DNA of 64,000 nucleotides from Clostridiaceae bacterium BRH_c20a. GTDB lineage: Bacteria; Bacillota; Peptococcia; Peptococcales; BICA1-8. The DNA is taken from NCBI GenBank assembly GCA_000961765.1, contig LADT01000087.1:45409-109408 (forward strand). Reading direction: 5' to 3'. This document shows, one piece after another, positions 41,674-48,898 of this stretch (positions within the stretch are counted from its first letter, which is position 1; each line of letters opens with the position of its first letter). Position numbers and translations under genes: made by a program. The notes under the pieces were generated by a model. It made no database searches. It saw only the letters and a list, made by a program, of their open reading frames with translations, and was not told the origin of the DNA.

Positions 41674-43806
41674 ATGGATAAAAGTAAAGATGTCCTGGAG
41701 TTTATGGCTACTCAAGCTTATCGGCCATTGACTCAGGAGGAGCTAATTAAGCATTTTTCAATTGAAGCGCCACAAGAAATCAAAGAGTTCAGTATGACTC
41801 TAAATGAAATGGAACTAAAAGGGCAGATTATATTAACAAGAAAGATGCGCTATGGATTGCCTAAGCAAATGAATTTAGTGGTAGGTCGTATTCAGAGACA
41901 TGCTAAAGGCTTTGCTTTCTTAATTCCTGATGATGCAAATCAAAGAGATGTTTACATTAAAAGTGATGATCTTAGTGGGGCTATGCATAATGACCGAGTA
42001 GTGGTCCGCTTGCATAATCAATCAGACATAAAGAAAAAGCAAGAAGGGGAAGTAATTAGAGTCCTGGTTAGGACCAATAAAACACTAGTGGGTACCTTTG
42101 ATAGTAGTAGGCAATTTGGCTTTGTTATTCCTGATGATTCAAGGATAGGTCAAGATTTCTTTGTAGGTAAAGAAGACTTTAATGGTGCAAAAAGCGGAGA
42201 CAAGGTGGTTATTGAGGTTACCCGTTGGCCTGAAAAAAGGCGGAGCCCTGAAGGTAAAGTAATCGAAGTAATTGGTAAAAAGGGTGACCCTGGTGTAGAT
42301 GTAGTATCTATTGTCCGTAAATTCCAGCTTCCCGAAGATTTCCCCAAAGATGTATTGGAGGCTGCTGATAAAGTACCACTAAGTATATCTCCGGATGAGC
42401 TAAAAAACCGGAGGGATTTGCGGACTTTACCAATGGTAACTATTGATGGAGAGGATGCAAAAGATTTAGATGATGCAGTTACCCTAGAAATATTAGATAG
42501 TGGATTGTACCGTCTAGGTGTACATATAGCTGATGTTGGTCACTATGTTCCCGAGGGATCAACTTTAGATAAGGAAGCTTTAAAAAGGGCTACTAGTGTT
42601 TACTTGGTAGACAGAGTTATTCCCATGCTTCCTAAGCGTCTATCAAATGGGATATGCAGCTTAAACGCAGGTGAAGACCGCTTAGCCATGACCTGCTTTA
42701 TGGATATAAATAAAAAAGGTGAAATTGTCGACCATGAGATATGTGAGTCAGTTATTCATGTTAACGAACGGATGACCTATAAAAATGTTACAAAAATTCT
42801 AGAAGAGGAAGACAAAGAGCTTATTGAACGATATAAAGACTTTGTTAATACTTTTAAACAAATGAGTGAGCTTTGTTTAATTTTAAAGAATAAACGTCTA
42901 GTTCGAGGCTCCATAGATTTCGATTTTCCGGAAAGCAAAGTAATTCTTGATGAACAAGGGAAACCAATAGAAATAGCATGGCGAGAAAGGACTTTAGCTG
43001 ACCAGATTATTGAGGAGTTTATGATCTGTGCCAATGAAACTGTTGCAGAGCATTATTATTGGACAGAAACGCCCTTTTTATATAGGGTCCATGAAGAGCC
43101 TGACCAAGAGGACTTGGGGGATTTAAATAACTTTTTAGGAATTTTTGGTTTGCATATTAAAGGGATTACTGAAAAGGTTCATCCTAAAGCCTTCCAACAA
43201 ATAGTAGAGAAGGTTGTGGGTAGTCCCGAGGAGAGGGTAATTACCACAGTAATGCTCAGGTCAATGAAGCATGCTAGATATGCAGCAGATGCCTTAGGCC
43301 ATTTTGGTTTGGCTTCTAAGTATTATTCTCATTTCACTTCACCAATAAGGCGTTATCCGGATTTAGCTATTCATCGAGTAATAAAAGAAATGCTTCGAAA
43401 AGGTGAAAAACTAGAGGGTAAAAGGCTAGAACAGCTAAAAGCTAAAATGGGTGAATATGCACAACAATCCTCCTTGCAGGAGAGAGTGGCTGAAGAGGCT
43501 GAACGGGAAAGTGTGGACTTGAAAAAGGTTGAATATATGAAGCAATTTGAAGGTCAAGCATTTAAAGGTGTAGTAAGCAGTGTTACTTCCTTTGGTCTAT
43601 TTGTTGAATTAGAAAACTCCGCGGAGGGATTAGTTCATGTATCAACTATGACCGATGACTTTTACCAATATGTAGAGAAAAAGTTAACCCTTCTTGGAGA
43701 AAATACTAAAAAAGCATATCAGCTTGGTCAGGCAGTTAAGGTGCTAATAACCAGGGTAAATACCGAAGATCGACAGATAGATTTGGAGCTGGTAGAAGAA
43801 GAGTAG
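41674..43806 (+). CDS. rnr: Ribonuclease R
   Basis: This 3'-5' exoribonuclease has an N-terminal winged-helix region, two cold-shock-like RNA-binding domains (~70-220), the RNB catalytic domain with GEDAKDLDDAVTLE (metal Asp residues, ~265) and RGSIDFDFPESK, and a C-terminal S1 domain (GVVSSVTSFGLFVELENSAEGLVH). It degrades structured RNA and works with SmpB-tmRNA in trans-translation quality control; both follow immediately. ATG 41674 after TTGGAGGTTATT is preferred over the track start 41662 (710 aa). Confidence 0.97.
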   Translation: MDKSKDVLEFMATQAYRPLTQEELIKHFSIEAPQEIKEFSMTLNEMELKGQIILTRKMRYGLPKQMNLVVGRIQRHAKGFAFLIPDDANQRDVYIKSDDLSGAMHNDRVVVRLHNQSDIKKKQEGEVIRVLVRTNKTLVGTFDSSRQFGFVIPDDSRIGQDFFVGKEDFNGAKSGDKVVIEVTRWPEKRRSPEGKVIEVIGKKGDPGVDVVSIVRKFQLPEDFPKDVLEAADKVPLSISPDELKNRRDLRTLPMVTIDGEDAKDLDDAVTLEILDSGLYRLGVHIADVGHYVPEGSTLDKEALKRATSVYLVDRVIPMLPKRLSNGICSLNAGEDRLAMTCFMDINKKGEIVDHEICESVIHVNERMTYKNVTKILEEEDKELIERYKDFVNTFKQMSELCLILKNKRLVRGSIDFDFPESKVILDEQGKPIEIAWRERTLADQIIEEFMICANETVAEHYYWTETPFLYRVHEEPDQEDLGDLNNFLGIFGLHIKGITEKVHPKAFQQIVEKVVGSPEERVITTVMLRSMKHARYAADALGHFGLASKYYSHFTSPIRRYPDLAIHRVIKEMLRKGEKLEGKRLEQLKAKMGEYAQQSSLQERVAEEAERESVDLKKVEYMKQFEGQAFKGVVSSVTSFGLFVELENSAEGLVHVSTMTDDFYQYVEKKLTLLGENTKKAYQLGQAVKVLITRVNTEDRQIDLELVEEE

Positions 43807-43828
43807 GCGTATAGACGAACAGGTGCTA

Positions 43829-43856
43829 TTGACTTATATATAAACTCTGCTATAAT
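43829..43856 (+). promoter_or_regulatory. Sigma-A promoter upstream of smpB
   Basis: TTGACT (43829-43834), a 16-bp spacer, TATAAT (43851-43856). A second candidate, TTGCAA (43878) with an 18-bp spacer to TAAAAT (43902), lies just downstream. Confidence 0.7.
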
Positions 43857-43974
43857 TGATATACAACATAAAATTTCTTGCAATATTTTATTGTTTTGTG
43901 TTAAAATATAACCCTGACTCTTTAAGACTTGGGGTCTTATTTTGCCTAAAGTGTGCTAAGGTGTGGTGTTTTAA

Positions 43975-44433
43975 ATGGAAAATGCAAAGGTTGTCATTGA
44001 AAATCGAAAAGCCAGGCATGATTATCACATCCTAGAAACCTATGAGGCAGGGATGGAGTTAAAAGGGACAGAGGTTAAATCTTTGCGCTCCGGTAAAGCC
44101 AATTTAAAGGATAGCCATGCTCATGTGGAAAATGGTGAACTATACATCTTCAACATGCACATTAGCCCCTATGAACAGGGAAATAGGTTTAATGTTGACC
44201 CTGTTAGAAGACGGAAGCTCTTAATGCACAAAAAAGAAATAATGCGTCTTTTGGGAAAAACCAAAGAAAAAGGCCTAACTTTGGTCCCGTTAAGGGTGTA
44301 CTTTACACGGGGTAAAGTTAAAATTGAACTAGCTCTAGCCCAAGGGAAAAAGCTCTTCGATAAGCGGGAGGCTGCAGCAGAAAAATCAGCCAAGCGAGAT
44401 ATTGAAATAAGCCTCAAGGAAAGAATGAGATAG
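43975..44433 (+). CDS. smpB: SsrA-binding protein SmpB
   Basis: A 152-aa OB-fold protein that delivers tmRNA to stalled ribosomes. It has the N-terminal NRKARHDYHILETYEAGMELKGTEVKSLR signature, HISPYEQGNRFNVDPVRRRKLL, and the basic C-terminal tail with KKLFDKREAAAEKSAKRDIE that enters the empty mRNA channel. ATG 43975 follows AAGGTGTGGTG at modest strength. It lies between rnr and ssrA, the classic arrangement. Confidence 0.97.
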   Translation: MENAKVVIENRKARHDYHILETYEAGMELKGTEVKSLRSGKANLKDSHAHVENGELYIFNMHISPYEQGNRFNVDPVRRRKLLMHKKEIMRLLGKTKEKGLTLVPLRVYFTRGKVKIELALAQGKKLFDKREAAAEKSAKRDIEISLKERMR

Positions 44434-44683
44434 CATTATCATAGTGGAAGAGTGGAACAGTGGAACAGTGGAAAAGTGAAATAATATCTACTGAGCCTAC
44501 AGTTCTACAGTTCTACAGAAAAAACAGGAAATTAGAGACTATTGACTAACGACCTAACCTATATCTTTTCCTGGGCACTGGTCGATGGGCAACTGGGTAC
44601 GTAATCCAATAGGTTGATCCAAGCTAGTGACTAGTCACTAGCCACTAGTAACTGACCATGAAGTTTAGCGTATAAGTTATCAT
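44434..44683. repeat. Tandem-repeat gap between smpB and ssrA
   Basis: GTGGAACA/GTGGAAAAGTG tandem units (44442-44478), ACAGTTCT units (44500-44518) and CTAGTGAC/CTAGTCAC/CTAGCCAC tandem units (44624-44652). A TATAAG at 44671 is 13 bp before the tmRNA start and may be its -10 box, but no clear -35 partner was found. Confidence 0.7.
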
Positions 44684-45378
44684 GGGGGTGTACTGGTTTC
44701 GACGGGGGAATTCGGTGGCTTGAGAAGCGAGTCGAGGTCGCACTAGCTCGATAAACGGTGCAAAACATTTAAACGCTAAACCAAATTACGCTTTAGCTGC
44801 TTAGGCAGCTTTACCTCTTACCTGTTGTGCCTGCGGTACAGGATAAGGGGCCACTTTAGCAGGCTACTCTTAAGTAACCGCCTTGTAACTTAGGGGAAAA
44901 TTAACATGGCTGGCTGAAGGAAATCTTGTTTGTGGGAGTTCTGGAGGCGAGACAATAAATCACAAACTACACTCGTAGATGCTCAGGTGGTCAGTCCTTC
45001 GGACAGGGGTTCGATTCAAGAAGAGTCGCCCTACCCGGTGACGGGTAGTGGAAACATCCGGCTTAATCGGTGAAACCTAAGTCCTTAAATGGATAAGGCA
45101 ATACCGAGGGGTATGAGGCGAAAGCCTACAGCCCTGTATCGACTCATAGACTGCTAAGTCAATTGATACGCAGTACTAGGATGGAAGCGGAATACATCCA
45201 TAGGGGTGTGTCCCCTTACCTTATCGCTTCCATAACACGCCGGACAACTATTAGTTGGGGACATTCCCCAACACAAGAGGAATACATTCATAGGGGTGTG
45301 TCCCCGTTCCTTGGCTAGTTGAAGATATAGTCAGCGCCTATAGAAATATAGGAACAAAGCGTCCCCTCACCTCCACCA
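44684..45378 (+). ncRNA. ssrA: tmRNA (ssrA), interrupted by a group I intron
   Basis: This RNA rescues stalled ribosomes and tags the nascent peptide. The 5' end GGGGGTGTACTGGTTTCGAC pairs as a 7-bp acceptor stem with CACCTCC-ACCA at 45368-45378. The tag reading frame starts at GCA 44760 and encodes AKHLNAKPNYALAA followed by TAG at 44802. The 5' exon ends inside the T-loop at AGGGGTTCGAT (45015). The 3' exon resumes at 45362 with TCCCCTCACCTCCACCA, restoring a T-stem AGGGG/CCCCT and a 7-nt loop TTCGATT. The intervening 346 nt have group I intron features. A terminator follows. Confidence 0.93.
45016..45361 (+). mobile_element. Group I intron in the tmRNA T-loop
   Basis: Boundaries are deduced from tmRNA folding. 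The 5' exon ends in U (CGAT) and can pair with GTCG at ~45025-45028 in the intron, giving the U-G pair expected at a 5' splice site. The intron ends in G (AAAGCG). Core elements include P/Q-like CGGTGAAA...ATACCGAG (P4), an R-like TCATAGACTG (45144-45153) and the near-consensus S element AAGATATAGTC (45322-45332). No ORF fits inside. Two copies of GGAATACATYCATAGGGGTG (45189, 45279) and a palindrome TTGGGGACATTCCCCAA (45255-45271) sit between R and S. Confidence 0.88.
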
Positions 45379-45389
45379 AAATATAAAAG

Positions 45390-45422
45390 CACTTAACAAA
45401 GTGAGTTTTGTTAAGTGTTTTT
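45390..45422 (+). terminator. Terminator after ssrA
   Basis: CACTTAACAAA-gtgagt-TTTGTTAAGTG followed by TTTTT, 11 bases after the tmRNA CCA end. Confidence 0.92.
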
Positions 45423-45466
45423 AATTCAGTAACACTAATACTATTAATCTAATATATTAATAATGT

Positions 45467-45543
45467 CGGGGCGTAGCGCAGTTTGGTAGCGCACATGGTT
45501 TGGGACCATGGGGCCGAAGGTTCGAATCCTTTCGCCCCGACCA
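45467..45543 (+). tRNA. tRNA-Pro (TGG)
   Basis: The acceptor stem CGGGGCG/CGCCCCG is followed by A and an encoded CCA. The D-arm is GCGCAGTTTGGTAGCGC, the anticodon loop is TTTGGGA (anticodon TGG), and the T-arm loop is TTCGAAT. All invariant positions are present. 77 nt. Confidence 0.97.
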
Positions 45544-45556
45544 TTTAATTAATCAT

Positions 45557-45631
45557 GGCGACATAGCCAAGTGTTAAGGCTAAGGACCGCAAGTCCTTGA
45601 TCCCCTAGTTCAAATCTGGGTGTCGCCTCCA
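45557..45631 (+). tRNA. tRNA-Cys (GCA), with unusual residues
   Basis: The acceptor stem GGCGACA/TGTCGCC with discriminator T and encoded CCA is typical of bacterial tRNA-Cys. The anticodon stem AAGGA/TCCTT encloses loop CCGCAAG, so the anticodon is GCA. Position 33 is C instead of the near-universal U, and the D-loop reads AAGTGTTAA where the family has AAGTGGTAA, so G19 is T. The gene may be a modified functional tRNA or a decaying copy. 75 nt. Confidence 0.85.
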
Positions 45632-45634
45632 ATT

Positions 45635-45678
45635 AAAAGAGACTAAGTTTACTAGTAAATGTAAACTTAGTCTCTTTT
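45635..45678. terminator. Bidirectional terminator between tRNA-Cys and the endonuclease gene
   Basis: 18-bp perfect arms AAAAGAGACTAAGTTTAC and inverse, with A and T runs at the ends, between convergent genes. Confidence 0.92.
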
Positions 45679-45682
45679 ATTA

Positions 45683-46102
45683 TTATAGTGACATAAATGT
45701 TGCATAAAATTTTTCCTTCTTTTGCAATAATTCTTCTGAATATCGACCGTTTCTAGGAGTGATTCGTTTGTACTCGTTGATAATAAGACTACAGCGGCTC
45801 TTCTTTTTATTTATTATAAGGTAAGGTTCAATACATTTTAGAAGTTCGTATGCACAATTATGGCGAATCATAAGAGCCCATGAATCTTTATGCTTTTCTG
45901 GATTGTAGTTTCTTTTCTTAACAATATTACCTGCTCCAAGGGTATCTCTTAACCACTGGAGGAGTTCATAATCCGTAGAAGCAATTGTAATTGTAGGAGA
46001 TGGGTAACATCCCTTTTTATGAGTAGTTAAGGTTATCGTTCCTTCCCCATCAATAATACCCGCAATATATGCATATTGAACTGAACTTAACTCTTTAAGC
46101 AT
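45683..46102 (-). CDS. Free-standing LAGLIDADG homing endonuclease-like protein
   Basis: The protein has a single LAGLIDADG-type helix, YIAGIIDGEGTITL, near the N-terminus, followed by the usual beta/alpha pattern (TITIASTDYELLQWL; WALMIRHNCAYELLKCIEPYLIINKKKSRC). One motif implies a homodimeric DNA endonuclease. The acidic Asp and Glu of the motif are kept, so it may be active. The ORF track starts at 46168; ATG 46102 directly after GGAGGGG is favoured (139 aa, MLKELSSVQYAYIAG). It has its own promoter, converges with the tRNAs, and lies about 0.3 kb from the tmRNA intron, which has no ORF of its own. Confidence 0.85.
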   Translation of the reverse strand: MLKELSSVQYAYIAGIIDGEGTITLTTHKKGCYPSPTITIASTDYELLQWLRDTLGAGNIVKKRNYNPEKHKDSWALMIRHNCAYELLKCIEPYLIINKKKSRCSLIINEYKRITPRNGRYSEELLQKKEKFYATFMSL

Positions 46103-46133
46103 AAACCCCTCCGAACAAACGTTCTTTATTTTT

Positions 46134-46163
46134 ATTATAGCATAAATAAAAGTAAGTTTTGAA
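46134..46163 (-). promoter_or_regulatory. Promoter of the LAGLIDADG gene
   Basis: Reverse-strand TATAAT (46134-46139) with a weak TTCAAA -35 (46158-46163) at 18 bp, 32 bp upstream of the ATG. Confidence 0.5.
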
Positions 46164-46248
46164 TACAAATGTTTCCTAGACTAACAATATCTATAGACTT
46201 TCTCTTAGAACCGGAATCAATTTTGAGGAAGGTTGGTGATTTGTCCAA

Positions 46249-46288
46249 AATGCTTTATCCTTTGGCTTACAAGGGATAAAGCATTATT
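46249..46288. terminator. Hairpin with AT tail
   Basis: AATGCTTTATCC and GGGATAAAGCATT arms around a 12-bp loop, followed by ATTTATT. It separates the endonuclease promoter region from the integrase remnant. The rest of 46169-46443 shows no gene. Confidence 0.65.
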
Positions 46289-46443
46289 TATTCTGCTAAA
46301 AATGCTAATATTGTGCAAAGGCTTTTTAAAGCGTTATTTTTGTCGAAATTATCTGGTAATTCAGGAAGGAAATAGAAATATTAAGAAGAATATCTAATAA
46401 TTAGGAATTAGCAATTATACAAAAATAAATAAATGTTTATTCC

Positions 46444-46566
46444 CTAAGGCATTCATTTGCTACATATTTGTTAGAGGGGGGAACTGATTTAAGATATATT
46501 CAAGAATTGCTAGGTCATATAAGTTCTAAAACTACAGAAATTTATACCCAGAAAGAACCCTTGGAA
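46444..46566 (+). pseudogene. Tyrosine recombinase (XerC/D, phage integrase) C-terminal remnant
   Basis: Reading from 46444 gives [20 protein letters not shown], then [16 protein letters not shown]. This is the catalytic C-terminus of tyrosine recombinases: the Arg of HxLRHSFAT, the His of LLGH and the nucleophile Tyr of EIYT. There is no N-terminal part or start. The sequence is cut just after the Tyr, where the left inverted repeat of the RAYT element begins, so the element probably inserted here. It marks a former integrative element or a decayed xer-like gene. Confidence 0.85.
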
Positions 46567-46643
46567 CCCTTGGGGTCAGGCTTGAATAATTCCCTAATTT
46601 GCCTTAATCTATCTATAGAAGTCTTAGTTAAGGTGGTGATAAA

Positions 46644-47189
46644 ATGGCGCGAAGACCCAGGGTGGAGTACCCCGGAGCATTATATCATGTTATTTGCAGG
46701 GGAAATAATGGTGAAGACATTCTAAGCCAGGAAAAGGATAAAATAGAATACATAGAAATACTGAAGAAATACAAAATCCGTTATGGGTTTAATCTCTATG
46801 CATACTGCATTATGGATAATCATGTCCACTTGCTAGTGGAAACAGGGGTTATCCCCCTGTCAAAAATCATGCAGGGCATCCAACAGAGTTTTACCCAAAG
46901 GTATAATAAACGATATCAGAGGACAGGCCACGTATTTCAGCAAAGATATAAGGCTAAATTATGTGATATGGAAAATTATTTGCTGCAGTTGATAAAATAT
47001 ATTCACCATAATCCGATAAAGGCACGGATTAGCGGTCTTTCCTATAATTGGAGCAGCCATTATAACTATGCAAAAGGTCTAGGAAATAGTTTAGTGGATG
47101 TGGAATCTATTCTAAATTTACTTTCGGAAGACCGTAATCGGGCTATAAAACTGTATAGGAGTTTATGGAATTTCAGGAGGATGAATTAG
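46644..47189 (+). CDS. REP-associated tyrosine transposase (RAYT, Y1_Tnp family), catalytic part
   Basis: A 181-aa single-strand DNA transposase of the IS200/HUH superfamily. It starts [19 protein letters not shown], has the metal-binding HUH motif in [13 protein letters not shown] (~57-70) and continues with [31 protein letters not shown], the family signature with the nucleophile tyrosine candidate [16 protein letters not shown] 46644 follows AAGGTGGTGAT. It stops at 47189, 25 bp after the overlapping start of its apparent C-terminal domain in another frame. RAYTs in other bacteria act on REP palindromes, which fits the repeat-rich genome. Confidence 0.9.
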   Translation: MARRPRVEYPGALYHVICRGNNGEDILSQEKDKIEYIEILKKYKIRYGFNLYAYCIMDNHVHLLVETGVIPLSKIMQGIQQSFTQRYNKRYQRTGHVFQQRYKAKLCDMENYLLQLIKYIHHNPIKARISGLSYNWSSHYNYAKGLGNSLVDVESILNLLSEDRNRAIKLYRSLWNFRRMN

Positions 47190-47551
47190 AATTAGAACAA
47201 TGTATGCTGGAAATTGATAGTTTTGAAGATTCAAATACGGAACACAAACCTAAGAATAATATTAGAAGCTTATTAGATTGTGACTACATAATAGATCATG
47301 TATGTGAAATAACGGGACTGGCTAGAGAAGACCTTATTAGGAGGAGTAGGGTACAAAAGCTTTCTGACGCCCGAAAAATAATCGTATTATTGTGTAATAA
47401 ATATAGCGGTATTTCTTCTTCGGTTCTAGCCAATCAATTAAACACTCCTTTGTCGATGGTATCCAAAATTAGAAGTGAGGATAGTAAGTTGTCCCAGAGT
47501 GCGGAATTACCGCTGCAAGAAATTGAGAATAAGGGAATTATTCAAGCCTGA
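47165..47551 (+). pseudogene. C-terminal DnaA-like helix-turn-helix domain of the RAYT, out of frame
   Basis: This 128-aa frame continues the transposase: VCEITGLAREDLIRRSRVQKLSDARKIIVLLCNKYSGIS with SSVLANQLNTPLSMVSKIRS. That pattern resembles the DnaA C-terminal DNA-binding domain fused to many clostridial RAYTs in one ORF. Here it is in the -1 frame relative to the catalytic part, overlapping it by 25 bp at AGTTTATGGAATTTC. One missing base in the T run would explain the split. The possibility of programmed frameshifting or re-initiation at ATG 47165 cannot be excluded. A near-identical copy of its 3' end lies at 49568. Confidence 0.7.
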
Positions 47552-47612
47552 CCCCAAGGGTGTTTCCCTCAGGGGTCAAGGGTGTGCATTGTACCATTTT
47601 ATAGTAGATTAG

Positions 47613-47658
47613 CCAAGATACAAAAAACACACCGCAAGGTGTGTTTTTTGTATCTTGG
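47613..47658. terminator. Perfect 21-bp hairpin (CACACC-gcaa-GGTGTG core), copy A
   Basis: Arms CCAAGATACAAAAAACACAC(C) and inverse flank GCAA; A and T runs inside the arms make it bidirectional. A related hairpin is at 53286-53329. Confidence 0.85.
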
Positions 47659-47686
47659 TGGAGAATAGAGCAGAGATCGAACCCTT
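47656..47686 (-). other. tRNA/tmRNA 3'-end-like sequence (minus strand)
   Basis: Read on the minus strand this is GGGTTCGATCTCTGCTCTAT then TCTCCACCA, the form of a T-loop and acceptor 3' end, directly joined to hairpin copy A. No complete tRNA extends upstream. It may be a relic of a tRNA used as an attachment site. The remaining gap to 47974 shows no gene. Confidence 0.4.
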
Positions 47687-47974
47687 TCGGGGGATTGGGG
47701 GAAACTAAATGTTTCGCTCCCAGGAATATACTTGTGAGAATTAGTTCTTCCGTCATGTTATGGGGTGAAAAATATTGTTCCAGTATACATAACATTTCCC
47801 TGGAGGAAAATGGAACTTTAAAGAGTTATAATGTGGTTTCTTAGCAGGATATTTGTAATCTCAAGTGTAATTCTAAATAAATGCATTAATAAAGATGATT
47901 TAATCTTATAAGATAGCGAGCCACTTAGAAAAAAATTTGCCTTAATGCTAACTATAAAGAAGGAGGATGTGCTT

Positions 47975-48898
47975 ATGAATAATAAACTGAAGAAAACAGT
48001 CACGACAATATTGTTAACCTTATTTTTTATTACCTTGTTCAATACCCAAAAAGTTGAAGCTGCAGATGTCACCGCCCAGGATCTTATGGGGTCCTGGGAT
48101 GCCCGGCTGAAGATCAATAAGCTGGAAGTGTTCGGAACCATGCAGAAACAGAAAGATGCCGCCTACAAACAGGAACAGGAGCCCCAAAAGGTAACTTTTT
48201 CAATGCATGAGGGAAAACTGGCGGTCAGCTTCGGCTCAGTTCCGGTGCCTATTTCACTGAGCGGCGGAAAGATAAGCGGCACAGAAGCAGTAAGTGTAGG
48301 CTTTTTCCCCATTAATGAGATGATACTGGAAGGAACGGTAAAAAAGACCGCAAACGGAATTGATTTCACCATTAACACATGGGGCGAAGCATTCAACAAA
48401 GACCGGAAAAACGGCTGGATATACTCTTATACTTATACGAATGCACCGGCGTCTGCCGAGCCGTCAGCATCCAAGCCGCCTGCGGCCGAAGAACCAGCAG
48501 AAGTTGAGGAACAGGCCGTTGAAGAGGTGATTCCTGTTGAATTAATTACCATCGAACCGGGACTTTTTCGTCTTAAAGTAGGTGCCCAAAGACAGCTCAA
48601 TGTAAAGATTAAGCCGCCAGGCGCCAATGCTGCTGATGTCATCGTCAAATCCTACGATTCAAATGTTATTGACATCAATGGGCAAGCCGTGGTTACAGGA
48701 CGAAATGCAGGATATTCAGAAATCGTGGCTTCCACCCGTGATGGTAAGATTCAAACCAAAAGCAGGGTATTCGTGGGTAGTGAAACAGAAGTAGTGAGCG
48801 CGGTACTGGACAATATCTGGACCAAATCAAAAGAGTTCCTGGCTGGCGAATCCTTTAAGGTCAAGGTATCAGATGGTAATTGCGGGGTGAGGGGATGA
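47975..48898 (+). CDS. Secreted protein with C-terminal Ig-like (Big2) domain
   Basis: The ORF track begins at 47945; the start ATG 47975 follows GAAGGAGG, giving a 307-aa precursor. A signal peptide (NNKLKKTVTTILLTLFFITL, cleavage near VEAAD) is followed by an unrecognised ~125-aa domain and a Pro/Ala/Glu-rich linker (~150-185). A Big2-like module then runs ELITIEPGLFRLKVGAQRQL, later VVTGRNAGYSEIVAST. It is exported; binding partner unknown. It ends SDGNCGVRG and overlaps the MORN gene by four bases, so the C-terminus may be truncated or the genes coupled. GC is higher than in the flanking defence genes, suggesting separate origin. Confidence 0.75.
   Translation: MNNKLKKTVTTILLTLFFITLFNTQKVEAADVTAQDLMGSWDARLKINKLEVFGTMQKQKDAAYKQEQEPQKVTFSMHEGKLAVSFGSVPVPISLSGGKISGTEAVSVGFFPINEMILEGTVKKTANGIDFTINTWGEAFNKDRKNGWIYSYTYTNAPASAEPSASKPPAAEEPAEVEEQAVEEVIPVELITIEPGLFRLKVGAQRQLNVKIKPPGANAADVIVKSYDSNVIDINGQAVVTGRNAGYSEIVASTRDGKIQTKSRVFVGSETEVVSAVLDNIWTKSKEFLAGESFKVKVSDGNCGVRG

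Larger units (their letters stand above)
46567..47560. mobile_element. RAYT-type (Y1 transposase) element with perfect 29-bp inverted repeats
   Basis: The left end CCCTTGGGGTCAGGCTTGAA... (46567-46595) is the exact inverse complement of ...CAAGCCTGACCCCAAGGG (47532-47560). The two repeats enclose one transposase gene, split in two frames. A truncated copy of the right end lies at 49568-49723. Total length 994 bp. Confidence 0.88.

Noticed and set aside
45683-46168. LAGLIDADG gene as part of the tmRNA intron
   Set aside because: It lies outside the intron, past two tRNA genes and a terminator, on the opposite strand, with its own promoter.
47538-48141. Overlapping ORFs (85, 67 and 107 aa) around the hairpin and tRNA-like relic
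   Set aside because: They run through hairpin arms and repeats or lie opposite the Big2 gene; no start signals.
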